Shown here: positions 9,211 through 17,032 of the stretch, piece by piece
Position numbering within the stretch: the first letter of the stretch is position 1
How the letters are laid out: each line of letters begins with the position of its first letter
DNA from: Clostridiales bacterium
GTDB lineage: Bacteria > Bacillota > Clostridia > Christensenellales > CAG-138
Direction of reading: 5' to 3'
Assembly (NCBI GenBank): GCA_031270585.1
Contig: JAISXK010000005.1
Location: forward strand, 1-25,712
DNA length: 25,712 nucleotides
The notes under the pieces: model-generated
Databases searched by the model: none
What the model saw: the letters and a program-made list of their open reading frames with translations, nothing else
Told to the model about the DNA's origin: nothing
Program-made: the position numbers and the translations under genes

Positions 9211-9241
9211 TATGCACAGGCTGTTCATAAAGCTGTGCATA
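9211..9241. repeat. Inverted repeat between convergent cysS and spoIIP
   Basis: Perfect 9-bp arms TATGCACAG (9211-9219) and CTGTGCATA (9233-9241) with a 13-nt loop. It lies between the stop of cysS and the stop of spoIIP, so it could act as a weak two-way terminator. Neither side has an uninterrupted T-run, so termination is uncertain. Confidence 0.4.
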
Positions 9242-9257
9242 GTATGAAACCCCGCGC

Positions 9258-10283
9258 TTATTGCCGCGGCGCCCACAGAGGGGCTTGCGTTGCGGCGGGG
9301 GCGGACGACGGCGCGGTAATGCCCGAGGCGCTTTCCACAATGGCGCGGGCAAGGTAGGGCACGGCGTTGAGCGCGTCTTCCAGGGAGTTGGCGTTGTCGC
9401 CCATTTCCACGAGCAGGCATTGTGAGGATACGTGCTGGTTGTAGCGCCCCGTCTTCACGCGGATATTGCGCATCAGGCGCTCGTTTACATCCGCAAGGCG
9501 GTTGGTAATGGAGAGCGCCAACGCGTAATTGCTTTCAAAATCGGGCATTTGACCAAAGCCGGTGCCGGTCAGGCCCTCTCCCGTGCCCACAACAAACATC
9601 ATGCGGGCTATCCGCTTGCCGTCTATCATCACATAGGCGGGGTCTTTGCCGGCGTCGCGGTGTACGTCTATAAACATGGTGAGCTTTGGGTATTGCGCTT
9701 TATATTTTTCAATAGTCTCTCTGGAGCGGCTGTAGGCTGTGGAAAGCTTGGGCGGCTCGTGATCGGTGGTATCGTGCAGCACGTTGCATCCTTGCGCGCG
9801 CAATTCTTCGGCCAGCAGCGCGCCCACCGCCACAATGTTTTTTGTATTGTCCTTTGTTCGCCAGCCGCCGCTTTCTTTATACCGGTATGTATCGTTTTGC
9901 GTATACGCCTCGGTGGCGTGCGTATGGTATATCAATACGCGCGGCTCGCTTCCGCCAAGGTTTACCGCCAGGGGGGTTTTGGGCGAGAGCACCTCTATGC
10001 GCATATCGCCGCCCACGCCCTCCTCCACATCCACGCGCAATATGGTGAGCGCGGGGCCGGCCGTGCGGGCGGGCCGGGACGCCGATAGCGTAACCGGCAG
10101 GGCAAGCTGTAACAACCGCCGCGCAGCCGCGCCGTTTGTAAGCAGTATTAGCCCCGCCAGGCTTAAAAGTACGGCGGCGCCCGCCACGACGCGCCGCGCG
10201 GCGTAGTTTTCCTTTTTTTTGCCCGGCGGTTTTTTTTGCTTTTTTGTTTGCTTGCGCGCACGCTTTGTCCATGTCCTGTCCAT
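9258..10283 (-). CDS. spoIIP: Stage II sporulation protein P, septal peptidoglycan hydrolase
   Basis: A 341-residue SpoIIP. With SpoIID and SpoIIM it removes septal peptidoglycan and drives forespore engulfment; SpoIIP acts as amidase and endopeptidase on the outer face of the mother-cell membrane. A very basic N-terminus (residues 7-31) precedes one membrane anchor at about 32-49. The catalytic domain follows, with LIYHTHATEAYT (H120, H122), a NIVAVG segment, SRSRETIEKY, and the FIDVHRDAG motif, all typical of the family. The C-terminus has a short Ala/Pro-rich tail. The gene lies 46 nt downstream of gpr, the same order as in Bacillus and many clostridia. There is no clear ribosome-binding site before the ATG. 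Confidence 0.95.
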   Translation of the reverse strand: MDRTWTKRARKQTKKQKKPPGKKKENYAARRVVAGAAVLLSLAGLILLTNGAAARRLLQLALPVTLSASRPARTAGPALTILRVDVEEGVGGDMRIEVLSPKTPLAVNLGGSEPRVLIYHTHATEAYTQNDTYRYKESGGWRTKDNTKNIVAVGALLAEELRAQGCNVLHDTTDHEPPKLSTAYSRSRETIEKYKAQYPKLTMFIDVHRDAGKDPAYVMIDGKRIARMMFVVGTGEGLTGTGFGQMPDFESNYALALSITNRLADVNERLMRNIRVKTGRYNQHVSSQCLLVEMGDNANSLEDALNAVPYLARAIVESASGITAPSSAPAATQAPLWAPRQ

Positions 10284-10329
10284 GTTAGAGCGTATGCGGC
10301 GCGGGTGTGCGGTATACCAGCTAAGGCGG

Positions 10330-11247
10330 CTACGCCATCAACTCCTTGATTTTGTCAAAATAGGGTTTATGCAGCGCGAGGTTGATAGCCTCCGCCAATA
10401 TGCCCGCCATATCCGCGATGATGGTATCAATCTCTTTAGGGGTAACGATCATGGGCCCAAGCGTATCGTTTATCACCCCTTCGGCGGCTTGCAGCATCTC
10501 CTCCTCCACATAGCTTTCGCTGCGTTTTGCAATGAGCGTGAGGGCGTCACGCAGTATGGTTATGGCCATCACTACCGTGGGCACGCCGATTGCCACCACG
10601 GGCACGCCCAGCGTAGCGGGGGTGAGACCCAGGCGCCCGTCGTTGCCCACGCCCGAGCCCGGATGGATGCCGGTATCCGTCAGTTGTATGGCCGTGTTGA
10701 TGCGCCCCGCCCTGCGTGAGGCCAGCGCGTCCACTACGACGAGCGCGGCGGGCCTTGTGTGCTGTATAACGCCCTTTAGCACCTCCAGCGTTTCCATGCC
10801 GGTCGTGCCCAAAACGCCGGGGGCCAGCGCGGCCACGGCGCGCATGGGCTCGCCTATGATATCGGGCAGGCGCTCCCGGATGTGGCGGGTGATAAACGTT
10901 TTTTCTATTACGCGCGGGCCCAGCGCGTCGGGCGTGATGTACCGGTTGCCCAGGCCCGCCACCAATACAAGGGCCTCGCCCGGCAGCGCCCCCAGCAGCG
11001 TACCAAGCTCTTTTGCCACCAAGCGGCTTACCGCGCGAAACAAGGCGGAATCCCGCAGGACAAGCTTTGGCGCCTCTATGGTGATATAGCGGCCTGCGGG
11101 CTTGCCCAATATCGCCGCAGCCTCATCGGTATCGATGTATATTCTGTTCACGCTTGCGTCGCCGTGTATCTCTTCCTCATCACGCACGCCGGGTATATCC
11201 GGGTTGATCTCCCGCGTTTCCCGCGCCAGATCGGTGTGTATGTGCAT
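10330..11247 (-). CDS. gpr: GPR germination protease
   Basis: A 305-residue GPR, the aspartic-type endoprotease that degrades small acid-soluble proteins during spore germination. Key segments are AGLGNRYITPDALGP (D107), LAPGVLGTTGMETLEV, VVVDALASRR (D173) and DTGIHPGSGVGN, all GPR signatures, with MIVTPKEIDTIIADMA near the C-terminus. The N-terminus is MHIH followed directly by TDLARE, so only four residues precede the TDLA that marks the mature end in Bacillus GPR. An in-frame stop shortly upstream, with no alternative start codon between, shows that the short prosegment is real. The gene is first in a gpr-spoIIP pair and lies 86 nt downstream of padR. A GGGGG stretch about 6 nt before the ATG serves as ribosome-binding site. 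Confidence 0.95.
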   Translation of the reverse strand: MHIHTDLARETREINPDIPGVRDEEEIHGDASVNRIYIDTDEAAAILGKPAGRYITIEAPKLVLRDSALFRAVSRLVAKELGTLLGALPGEALVLVAGLGNRYITPDALGPRVIEKTFITRHIRERLPDIIGEPMRAVAALAPGVLGTTGMETLEVLKGVIQHTRPAALVVVDALASRRAGRINTAIQLTDTGIHPGSGVGNDGRLGLTPATLGVPVVAIGVPTVVMAITILRDALTLIAKRSESYVEEEMLQAAEGVINDTLGPMIVTPKEIDTIIADMAGILAEAINLALHKPYFDKIKELMA

Positions 11248-11333
11248 GGCCGCCCCCTGTTTTTGTATGGCTTCTTAGCCCATAGTGTATCCGCTTTTTG
11301 CGTATATTATCGGCCAAGAGAAAGAGGGTTGTT

Positions 11334-11873
11334 TCAAGAACGTTCTGTCAGTATGCAGGGATCATCCACTTTATCACGGAAGTATCTAATCAATTCTTCT
11401 TCGCCTTGCATAATGCCCGTGTGAAAGTCCAGCAGCTTTTGGGTATGCGGCCGTAAAGAGTCGTATAGTTCATGGCTTTGGCGCACCTTGTTTCGCGCGT
11501 TCTGAATGAACTGTTCCCGTAAATACAGCACGCGCATCCGCACCTCTTTGTTGAGGTAAGGGAAAAAGCTAAGCCGCGTGCAAAACTCCTCGCGATTATT
11601 CATGAGCGAATCCGGAAAATACCAAAGCAAATCCACAAACGCCTTTCGTCCAATATCCGTCAACGTGTAAATGATGCGTTCCTGCCCGCCCTCCGTGCGC
11701 TCGACGGACTTGGTCGCAGCACCCATCTTTTCGTATTTACGCAAAATCGGATAGAGCGTGTTGTTGCTGATGGTCGTGCACGCGCCTACGGATTCGGTGA
11801 GCTTTTTCTTGATCTCGTAGCCGTAGTGCGGAGATTCCATCAGGTAGCTTAGAATGTTGATTTCAAAATACAT
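11334..11873 (-). CDS. PadR family transcriptional regulator
   Basis: A protein of about 179 residues with an N-terminal winged-helix PadR domain (ILSYLMESPHYGYEIKKKL, NTLYPILRKYEKMG, and the ERIIYTLTDIGRKAF wing) and a C-terminal helical dimerisation region typical of Vir-type PadR proteins. The start is the ATG at 11873 rather than one 23 codons earlier: GGGAG lies 9 nt before it and the PadR domain starts immediately. It is divergent from the flavoprotein lipoprotein gene. The inverted repeat between them suggests that it represses that gene and itself. The inducer is unknown; PadR regulators often respond to small aromatic or lipophilic compounds. Confidence 0.88.
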   Translation of the reverse strand: MYFEINILSYLMESPHYGYEIKKKLTESVGACTTISNNTLYPILRKYEKMGAATKSVERTEGGQERIIYTLTDIGRKAFVDLLWYFPDSLMNNREEFCTRLSFFPYLNKEVRMRVLYLREQFIQNARNKVRQSHELYDSLRPHTQKLLDFHTGIMQGEEELIRYFRDKVDDPCILTERS

Positions 11874-11900
11874 ACGGCGTATCTCCCAACCATGCGCGTA

Positions 11901-11931
11901 TTGCGTATTGTTTCGTAAAAAATATATTGTA
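11901..11931. promoter_or_regulatory. Candidate divergent promoter region for padR and the flavoprotein gene
   Basis: On plus, TTGCGT (11901-11906) and TATATT (11923-11928) are separated by 16 nt and would drive the flavoprotein gene. On minus, TACAAT (reverse complement of 11926-11931) is a good -10 for padR, but its -35 is poor and would fall inside the neighbouring inverted repeat. Boxes were chosen by eye only. Confidence 0.3.
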
Positions 11932-11950
11932 TCGCGCGCCAAACTATGTT

Positions 11951-11983
11951 AGTCTAATCATGTTAAAGTAACCATGTTAGACT
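11951..11983. promoter_or_regulatory. Inverted repeat, probable PadR operator
   Basis: Arms AGTCTAA (11951-11957) and TTAGACT (11977-11983) are perfect complements. Internal CATG-TT / AA-CCATG sequence extends the symmetry with a one-base offset. It sits midway between padR and the divergent flavoprotein gene, the usual place for a PadR operator, and contains ATGT elements like those in known PadR sites. Binding is inferred. Confidence 0.55.
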
Positions 11984-12044
11984 GATACGGTTATTTTAAC
12001 GCATTTTCAGCGGAAAATCAAACAAAACTAAGGAGGAACGCACA

Positions 12045-13568
12045 ATGAAACCAATGAAAGCGACTCGCATACTCGCATTGTTGCTTAGCTTGGGCATGGC
12101 CGTCGCCATAGCGGGCTGCGGCAATCCAAACGCGAACACACCCGCCGCCAGCACAGAGCCCGCGCCCGCAGCAAGCGCCGCGCCGGCCGAAGAGCCCGCC
12201 GAACCCGCCGCAACCGAGGATATACATGCCGACATCGTCGTGGTGGGCGGCGGGCTTGCCGGGCTTTCCGCAGCTATCAAGGCGCGGGAAAACGGCGCCA
12301 ACGTCATCCTCGTGGAAAAGCTCGCCATGACGGGCGGATCCAGTATGCGCAGCGGCGGCGGCCTGGGCGCGACGGCAAGCTCCGTGCAAAAAGAATATGG
12401 CATCGAGGACAGCAACGAAGCGTGGAAAGAGCTGTGGGTCGCGCGGCAGGAGACCAGCCCCGCCGAAAGCCTGTATCCCGACTGGGAGCGCGTAGATTGG
12501 CTGATCGACTACTCTAAGACGAGCATTGACTGGTATCTTTCGCTCGGTTACGCGTTCCGCAGGCCGGAGGGCTTTGGCGTAGATACCGTGGAACGCCTTC
12601 ACTTCCCCGGCCCCGAAGGCAGCGGCGCGGTGCTCACCGGCTTCCTCGGCAACAAGGCGCAGGAGTTGGGCGTAACCATCCTGCTTGAGACGCCGGCTAC
12701 GGAACTGGTAATGGAGAACGGCGCGGTCGCCGGCATAAAAGTTGCCGCCGCAGACGGTGAACGGCGTATTAACGCCAAGGCCGTCATACTCGCGTGCGGC
12801 GGATTTGCCAATAATCCCGAACTGCTCCAGCGCTTCACGCCGGATATGGCCGGCTATGCGGCGTATACGGTATCCTCCCCCGGCAACACGGGCGACGGCA
12901 TCACGATGGCGGAAGCCGTAGGCGCGGTACCGTTTGAAGACATGTGGGTGATCGGCCTGGGGCTGGCCACGCCGGTAAGCACGGCCGCCAGCCTGTACTG
13001 GTACGGTAATCACTTGTTTGTGAACATGGACGGCGCGCGTTTTACCGATGAGGGCGGCCATTACGCCATCGTTTACAACGACGCGGTTTACCGCTCGCCC
13101 GGCGGTTCGTTCATGGTATTCAGCAGCGACGCGGCTTTCGCGGGCCACGTTGAAGCCGCAGAAACCGCAGAGGACGCCGAGAACGTATTCAAGGCGGATA
13201 CGGTTGAAGAGCTTGCCGCGCTGATGGGCGTTGACGCCGCGAAGCTGGCGGCTACAATCGAAGAGAACAACACCGCCGCAGCCGACCCCTTCGGCAAGCC
13301 GGACGCCATTCGCGCCAAACTGGAGACGGCGCCCTACTACGCCATAAAATACTACCCGCAAAACATGGGTACGTTTGGCGGCGTGAAGACCACGGACAAC
13401 TTTGAAGTGATCGACGCAAGCGGCGCGGCAATCCCCGGCCTGTACGCGGCAGGCGAGGTGTGCAACCGCCCGTTCTACAACCAGGTTTACATGTCCGGCA
13501 GCGCGTTGCAGTTGGCGGGTACGTCCGGCCAGGTCGCCGCCGAGAGCGCCGTCGCATATGTAAAGTAG
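12045..13568 (+). CDS. Secreted FAD-binding lipoprotein of the fumarate reductase/flavocytochrome c family
   Basis: A 507-residue lipoprotein. The signal peptide ends in the lipobox IAGC (C25), and an Ala/Pro/Glu-rich linker (about 27-60) leads into a FAD_binding_2 domain starting with DIVVVGGGLAGLSAA (G68-G73). The end shows the FAD-contacting IPGLYAAGEV and ALQLAGTSGQVAAESA. Relatives use FADH2 to reduce the double bond of fumarate, urocanate or similar acceptors outside the membrane. Two arginines used by fumarate reductases for proton transfer and substrate binding are not evident: the regions after RFTDE and before SGSALQ lack them. There is no FMN-binding domain or haem motif, so the electron donor must be a separate protein. 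AAGGAGG is 8 nt before the ATG. It is likely controlled by the divergent PadR protein. The substrate is unknown. Confidence 0.87.
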   Translation: MKPMKATRILALLLSLGMAVAIAGCGNPNANTPAASTEPAPAASAAPAEEPAEPAATEDIHADIVVVGGGLAGLSAAIKARENGANVILVEKLAMTGGSSMRSGGGLGATASSVQKEYGIEDSNEAWKELWVARQETSPAESLYPDWERVDWLIDYSKTSIDWYLSLGYAFRRPEGFGVDTVERLHFPGPEGSGAVLTGFLGNKAQELGVTILLETPATELVMENGAVAGIKVAAADGERRINAKAVILACGGFANNPELLQRFTPDMAGYAAYTVSSPGNTGDGITMAEAVGAVPFEDMWVIGLGLATPVSTAASLYWYGNHLFVNMDGARFTDEGGHYAIVYNDAVYRSPGGSFMVFSSDAAFAGHVEAAETAEDAENVFKADTVEELAALMGVDAAKLAATIEENNTAAADPFGKPDAIRAKLETAPYYAIKYYPQNMGTFGGVKTTDNFEVIDASGAAIPGLYAAGEVCNRPFYNQVYMSGSALQLAGTSGQVAAESAVAYVK

Positions 13569-13617
13569 CCGGTACGATTTTCCTATCAGTATAGCCCACC
13601 ATTATAGATAGGCGCGC

Positions 13618-13660
13618 AAGGCGTGTTTCCAAAATCAGGAAACACGCCTTCTTCCTGATT
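13618..13660 (+). terminator. Rho-independent-like terminator after the flavoprotein gene
   Basis: A perfect 13-bp stem, AAGGCGTGTTTCC (13618-13630) with its complement at 13638-13650, and a 7-nt loop. The downstream tract is pyrimidine-rich (CTTCCTGATT) rather than a pure T-run. It is about 50 nt after the stop codon. Confidence 0.7.
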
Positions 13661-13675
13661 TAGATGAATATAGCG

Positions 13676-13706
13676 TGCATAGCTTTTATAAAGGCGGCAA
13701 ATACTA
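13676..13706 (+). promoter_or_regulatory. Sigma-G-like forespore promoter for the CotF-like pair
   Basis: TGCATA at 13676-13681 and AATACTA at 13700-13706 are separated by 18 nt. This fits the Bacillus sigma-G pattern (GHATR, 17-18 nt, CATNHTA) except for A in place of the first C. The start codon of the first CotF-like gene is about 60 nt downstream. Forespore expression is inferred from this match. Confidence 0.5.
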
Positions 13707-13767
13707 TACCCGGTTACGCTGCATTTGACAGGCGTTTCGTTAACGAAAACAGGAGGTTATTTTTCAC

Positions 13768-13953
13768 ATGAGCAGTAATTTGACGGCAAAAGAATTATCG
13801 GCACTGGGTGATTTACTGAGCAACGAGGAATTTTTGGTAAAGAAATTCAATCTGCTTGCCGAAACGACGCAGGATCGGGAGATCAAAGACAATATGCTCC
13901 ATATCGCGCATAAGCACCAGGAGCATTTTAACAAGCTTTACAGCCAGCTATAA
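13768..13953 (+). CDS. Small CotF-like spore protein (helical hairpin)
   Basis: A 61-residue, probably all-helical protein that begins with LTAKELSALGDLLSNEEFLVKKF and continues with EIKDNMLHIAHKHQEHF. This is typical of short proteins that accompany CotF-domain spore coat proteins in clostridia. The His/Glu spacing suggests a ferritin-like helical pair, but no function is established. AGGAGG lies 11 nt upstream of the ATG. It is followed after 15 nt by a second CotF-like gene, so both are in one operon behind a sigma-G-like promoter. Confidence 0.78.
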   Translation: MSSNLTAKELSALGDLLSNEEFLVKKFNLLAETTQDREIKDNMLHIAHKHQEHFNKLYSQL

Positions 13954-13968
13954 GAAGAGGAGGACAGC

Positions 13969-14304
13969 ATGCAAAACGGTAATTTTTCGGATAAGGAAGT
14001 TCTTCACGACGCTTTGACGGCCCAAAAGGGTGTCACGGGTTTGTTCAATACGTTTTCCAACGAGGTGGTCTGCCCCAATTTGCACAAGGTCATGCTGGAT
14101 ATATTGAACGACGAACACGCCATACAGTTTGAAGTCTTTAACGATATGCACGGGCGCGGCTTTTACCCCACGCCGGCAGCCCAGCAGGATAAGATCAACC
14201 AAACCAAAAAGCAATACGCCGAGCAGGCGCTATCCACAAGCAATACGGGCGAGCGGCACGCGGGCGTAAACGACAAGGCTTTCCACCGGGCGGCCATAGA
14301 CTAA
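13969..14304 (+). CDS. Coat F domain (CotF-like) spore protein
   Basis: A 111-residue protein matching the coat F family: LHDALTAQKGVTGLFNTFSNE, CPNLHKVMLDILNDEHAIQ, then FNDMHGRGFYPTPAAQQDKI. These are in the order and spacing seen in clostridial CotF-like proteins. Such proteins are spore components; some B. subtilis relatives are made in the forespore rather than the coat-forming mother cell. The last 30 residues are hydrophilic and probably disordered. AGAGGAGG lies just before the ATG. It is the second gene of the pair and is followed by a strong terminator. Confidence 0.87.
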   Translation: MQNGNFSDKEVLHDALTAQKGVTGLFNTFSNEVVCPNLHKVMLDILNDEHAIQFEVFNDMHGRGFYPTPAAQQDKINQTKKQYAEQALSTSNTGERHAGVNDKAFHRAAID

Positions 14305-14438
14305 ATGCGGGCTTGCCTGCCGGCCATTTTTTCTTTCGGCAAGGATAAGAAGGCGCGGGAATTTTGGCGCGAGGCCGGCAAAATTTCGCTTCCGCCGGTT
14401 TGCGCGCGGCCTTCGAAAATATAAAAGCATACCGGCAC

Positions 14439-14477
14439 ATCTCCGGCGATGGCACATATCGCCGGAGATTTTTTTTT
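14439..14477 (+). terminator. Rho-independent terminator
   Basis: A perfect 12-bp stem, ATCTCCGGCGAT (14439-14450) paired with 14458-14469, a 7-nt loop, and an immediate run of nine T residues. It ends the CotF-like operon and insulates the copper operon. Confidence 0.9.
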
Positions 14478-14483
14478 AGTTCC

Positions 14484-14513
14484 TCATAACTTCTACAAAT
14501 TTAACGCTATAAT
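14484..14513 (+). promoter_or_regulatory. Probable promoter of the copper operon
   Basis: A perfect TATAAT -10 at 14508-14513. The -35 region at 17-18 nt (around 14484-14490) is poor, as expected for an activator-dependent promoter. Just upstream of the -10 is TACAAATTTA (14494-14503), one base from the TACANNTGTA copper-box pattern of CopY-type repressors, although no CopY gene is in the window. Confidence 0.45.
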
Positions 14514-14605
14514 AATTTTATATAAACCACAACAGGTTGGATGCGGGAAGTATGCGTATATGGGTAAGCCCGGTTTAAACCATCAAACTGAAGGGAGGAC
14601 TGTTT

Positions 14606-16996
14606 GTGGAAGCGTCCATACGCCATAAGCGGCTTCGCATAGCCGGTATGACCTGCGTCAATTGCCAGAACAAGATTGAAAAGAAACTGCGGAACACGGC
14701 GGGCGTTACGAGCGCCAGCGTCGATTACGGCACGGGGACGGCGGATATCGCTTACGACTCCGACATTATTTCTCTACGGGATATATGTTCGGTCATCGAG
14801 CGGCTTGACTACAAGGCGCTGGCCAATTCTGAAAGCCGCCTGCCCAGGACGGAACGTGTCGTGGGGCTTCTTGTCATCATCGTCGCTCTGTATGCGTTGC
14901 TGTCGCACTTCGGCATATTGAACCTGTTTGTTCCGAGCCGGCTTGCCGATACAAAGACGGGCTACGGCATGCTGCTCGTTATCGGTCTTATCACATCCGT
15001 CCATTGCGTTGCGATGTGCGGCGGCATTAACCTTTCCCAGTGCATACCGCGGGGAGGGCCCGTTTCGGAAAACGGGAAAATGTCCGCGTTCCGTCCGGCG
15101 CTCCTGTACAACCTTGGCCGTGTAATAGCCTATACGGTTGTCGGATTCATGCTCGGCGCGGTCGGTCTTCTGTTCGGCGGCAGCGCCAACGCGGGGCTTT
15201 CGGCCTTTGCGCAAGGGATACTGAAGCTAATTGCCGGTGTGTTTATGGTGATTATGGGCATCAATATGCTGGGCCTTTTCCCATGGATACGCCGGCTGCA
15301 GCCCCGCATGCCAAAGTTCCTGTCAAACAAGGCCGGCGCTGCGGCATCCCGGAGCAAAAGCCCGTTCATTGTAGGGTTGCTGAACGGCCTGATGCCGTGC
15401 GGCCCCCTGCAATCTATGCAGATTGTGGCGCTTTCTTCCGGAAACCCGCTCGTGGGCGCGTTGTCCATGTTCCTGTTCAGCCTCGGCACGGTTCCGCTCA
15501 TGCTGGGCCTTGGTTCCGCCGTCGCGGCTTTAGGGCAGAAGTTCACAAAGATGGTTATGACCGCCGGCGCCGTTCTTGTCGTCGTCCTCGGGCTCGCGAT
15601 GCTTTCTCAGGGCGGCAGTCTTTCGGGGCTTCTTCCGCCCGAATTCATTTTGCCAATCGTGATAGGGTTTTGCGCCGCCGGCATCGTTTCAAGCCTGCCG
15701 TTTAAGAAGGTTTCACACAGGAGGGTTTCGACCATCGCGGTTTTGGTTATCGCTATGCTCGCGCTTGCGGCATGGAACGGCAATGTCGCCTATGGCAGTT
15801 CGGGTAACAATGGCGCGGCCGGCGAAAAAATTACCCTTGCGGACGGCAAGCAGATCGTAACAAGCACCTTATCTTCCGGAAAATACCCCGACATCACGGT
15901 TCAGGCCGGAACGCCCGTCAAATGGATTATCAACGCTCCACAAGGGAGCGTGAACGGCTGTAACTACAGAATCAATATTCAGGAGTTCGGCATAAGCAAT
16001 TACGACTTTAAGACGGGCGAGAATATCATTGAGTTCACGCCGACACGCGCGGGGCAGTTTCGGTACACCTGCTGGATGGGGATGATTCGCGGCTCGATCA
16101 CGGTGACGGAAGCGGACGACATATCCGCCGCAAAAGACCGGGCGGCAGAAGAGCAGCAGACGGATTCGGCTGCCGCCGGGCTTGCCGCTGGCTTCGAAAG
16201 TACCCCCGCCGGATACGCTATCCCAACCAACAATGTGGCCTTGGCGACGCAAACCCTCTACGAAGACATATATCCCGTTCAGGAAATAACCATTGCACTG
16301 ACGGAGAACGGTTTTTTGCCCGCGATCATGGTGGTTCAATCCGATTTGGATGTTCTATGGACCATTCAAAACACCTACGCGGGCGGTGACTCACGCCTGT
16401 TGGTGCCCGACTACGCTACGGCCGTCGCCCTTGAGGCAGGCGGCAATCAGTTGTCTTTCCGCCCCGATTCGGACTTTGCGTTTTCCACAGGCGACAACGC
16501 TTTCTACGGTTATGTAAAAGTAGTGGATGATGTAACAACGGCGGACATCGAAGCGATCAAAATTGAAATCGGCGCCTTTGAAACTCTCGTCTATCCTCCC
16601 GAAACCTTCAGCCAGAGCGACGGCGGATACGACGCGTCGCAGGCGGTAACGGCCAGGATTGAAAACGGCGTTCAATACGTTACTTCGACTGTCGGCGGGA
16701 ATGGATACGAGCCTATCCGGGTTCGCGAGAATCTTCCCGTCAAGTGGACGATAGATATGCCGGAGGGAGCCCTGAACTCCTGCAACAACGCCATCTATAT
16801 CCCCGAATATGACATGGAGGTGGAATTGAGGGCCGGCGAAAACCTCATCGAGTTCACCCCTGACAAATCGGGCTACTATGTCTTCAGTTGCTGGATGGGG
16901 ATGCAATACGGAAGCATAACGGTCGAGCGCGAGGACGGCTCGGTGGATTACGCGCAGGACGACGGGGCGGGACAGCTGCCATCCTGTTGCGGTTAA
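14606..16996 (+). CDS. Fusion protein: HMA metal-binding domain, SafE/DsbD-like membrane domain, three cupredoxin-like domains
   Basis: A 796-residue protein. Residues 10-72 are a heavy-metal-associated domain with GMTCVNC (C17, C20). Residues 84-392 hold about nine hydrophobic segments. They contain a TauE/SafE-DsbD-type domain with SVHCVAMCGG (131-140) and GLMPCGP (261-267), both characteristic of the metal-linked members. An odd number of segments would place the HMA domain in the cytosol and the C-terminal half outside. Three cupredoxin-like domains follow at about 404-502, 556-642 and 684-774. The first and third are clear duplicates with NGCN/NSCN, GENxIEFTP and CWMGM; the middle one lacks these ligands. 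The tail ends in SCCG. The likely role is copper transfer or storage at the outer face of the membrane. The start is GTG with AAGGGAGG 7 nt upstream. It is the first gene of a copper operon. Confidence 0.87.
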   Translation: MEASIRHKRLRIAGMTCVNCQNKIEKKLRNTAGVTSASVDYGTGTADIAYDSDIISLRDICSVIERLDYKALANSESRLPRTERVVGLLVIIVALYALLSHFGILNLFVPSRLADTKTGYGMLLVIGLITSVHCVAMCGGINLSQCIPRGGPVSENGKMSAFRPALLYNLGRVIAYTVVGFMLGAVGLLFGGSANAGLSAFAQGILKLIAGVFMVIMGINMLGLFPWIRRLQPRMPKFLSNKAGAAASRSKSPFIVGLLNGLMPCGPLQSMQIVALSSGNPLVGALSMFLFSLGTVPLMLGLGSAVAALGQKFTKMVMTAGAVLVVVLGLAMLSQGGSLSGLLPPEFILPIVIGFCAAGIVSSLPFKKVSHRRVSTIAVLVIAMLALAAWNGNVAYGSSGNNGAAGEKITLADGKQIVTSTLSSGKYPDITVQAGTPVKWIINAPQGSVNGCNYRINIQEFGISNYDFKTGENIIEFTPTRAGQFRYTCWMGMIRGSITVTEADDISAAKDRAAEEQQTDSAAAGLAAGFESTPAGYAIPTNNVALATQTLYEDIYPVQEITIALTENGFLPAIMVVQSDLDVLWTIQNTYAGGDSRLLVPDYATAVALEAGGNQLSFRPDSDFAFSTGDNAFYGYVKVVDDVTTADIEAIKIEIGAFETLVYPPETFSQSDGGYDASQAVTARIENGVQYVTSTVGGNGYEPIRVRENLPVKWTIDMPEGALNSCNNAIYIPEYDMEVELRAGENLIEFTPDKSGYYVFSCWMGMQYGSITVEREDGSVDYAQDDGAGQLPSCCG

Positions 16997-17032
16997 GCAA
17001 CGGCGCCCATACTTGAAAGGAGGCAAAACTCC

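Larger units (their letters stand above)
14305..14605. other. Intergenic region between the CotF-like pair and the copper operon
   Basis: About 300 bases with no supported gene. It contains the terminator at 14439-14477, a -10 element at 14508-14513, and a leader of roughly 85 nt before the GTG start of the fusion protein. The segment 14305-14438 shows nothing recognisable. Confidence 0.6.

Noticed and set aside
11263..11292. Possible sigma-G promoter for gpr on the minus strand (GGATA, 18 nt, CATACAA).
   Set aside because: The start site would fall about 9 nt before the ATG and remove most of the ribosome-binding site; the match is also imperfect.
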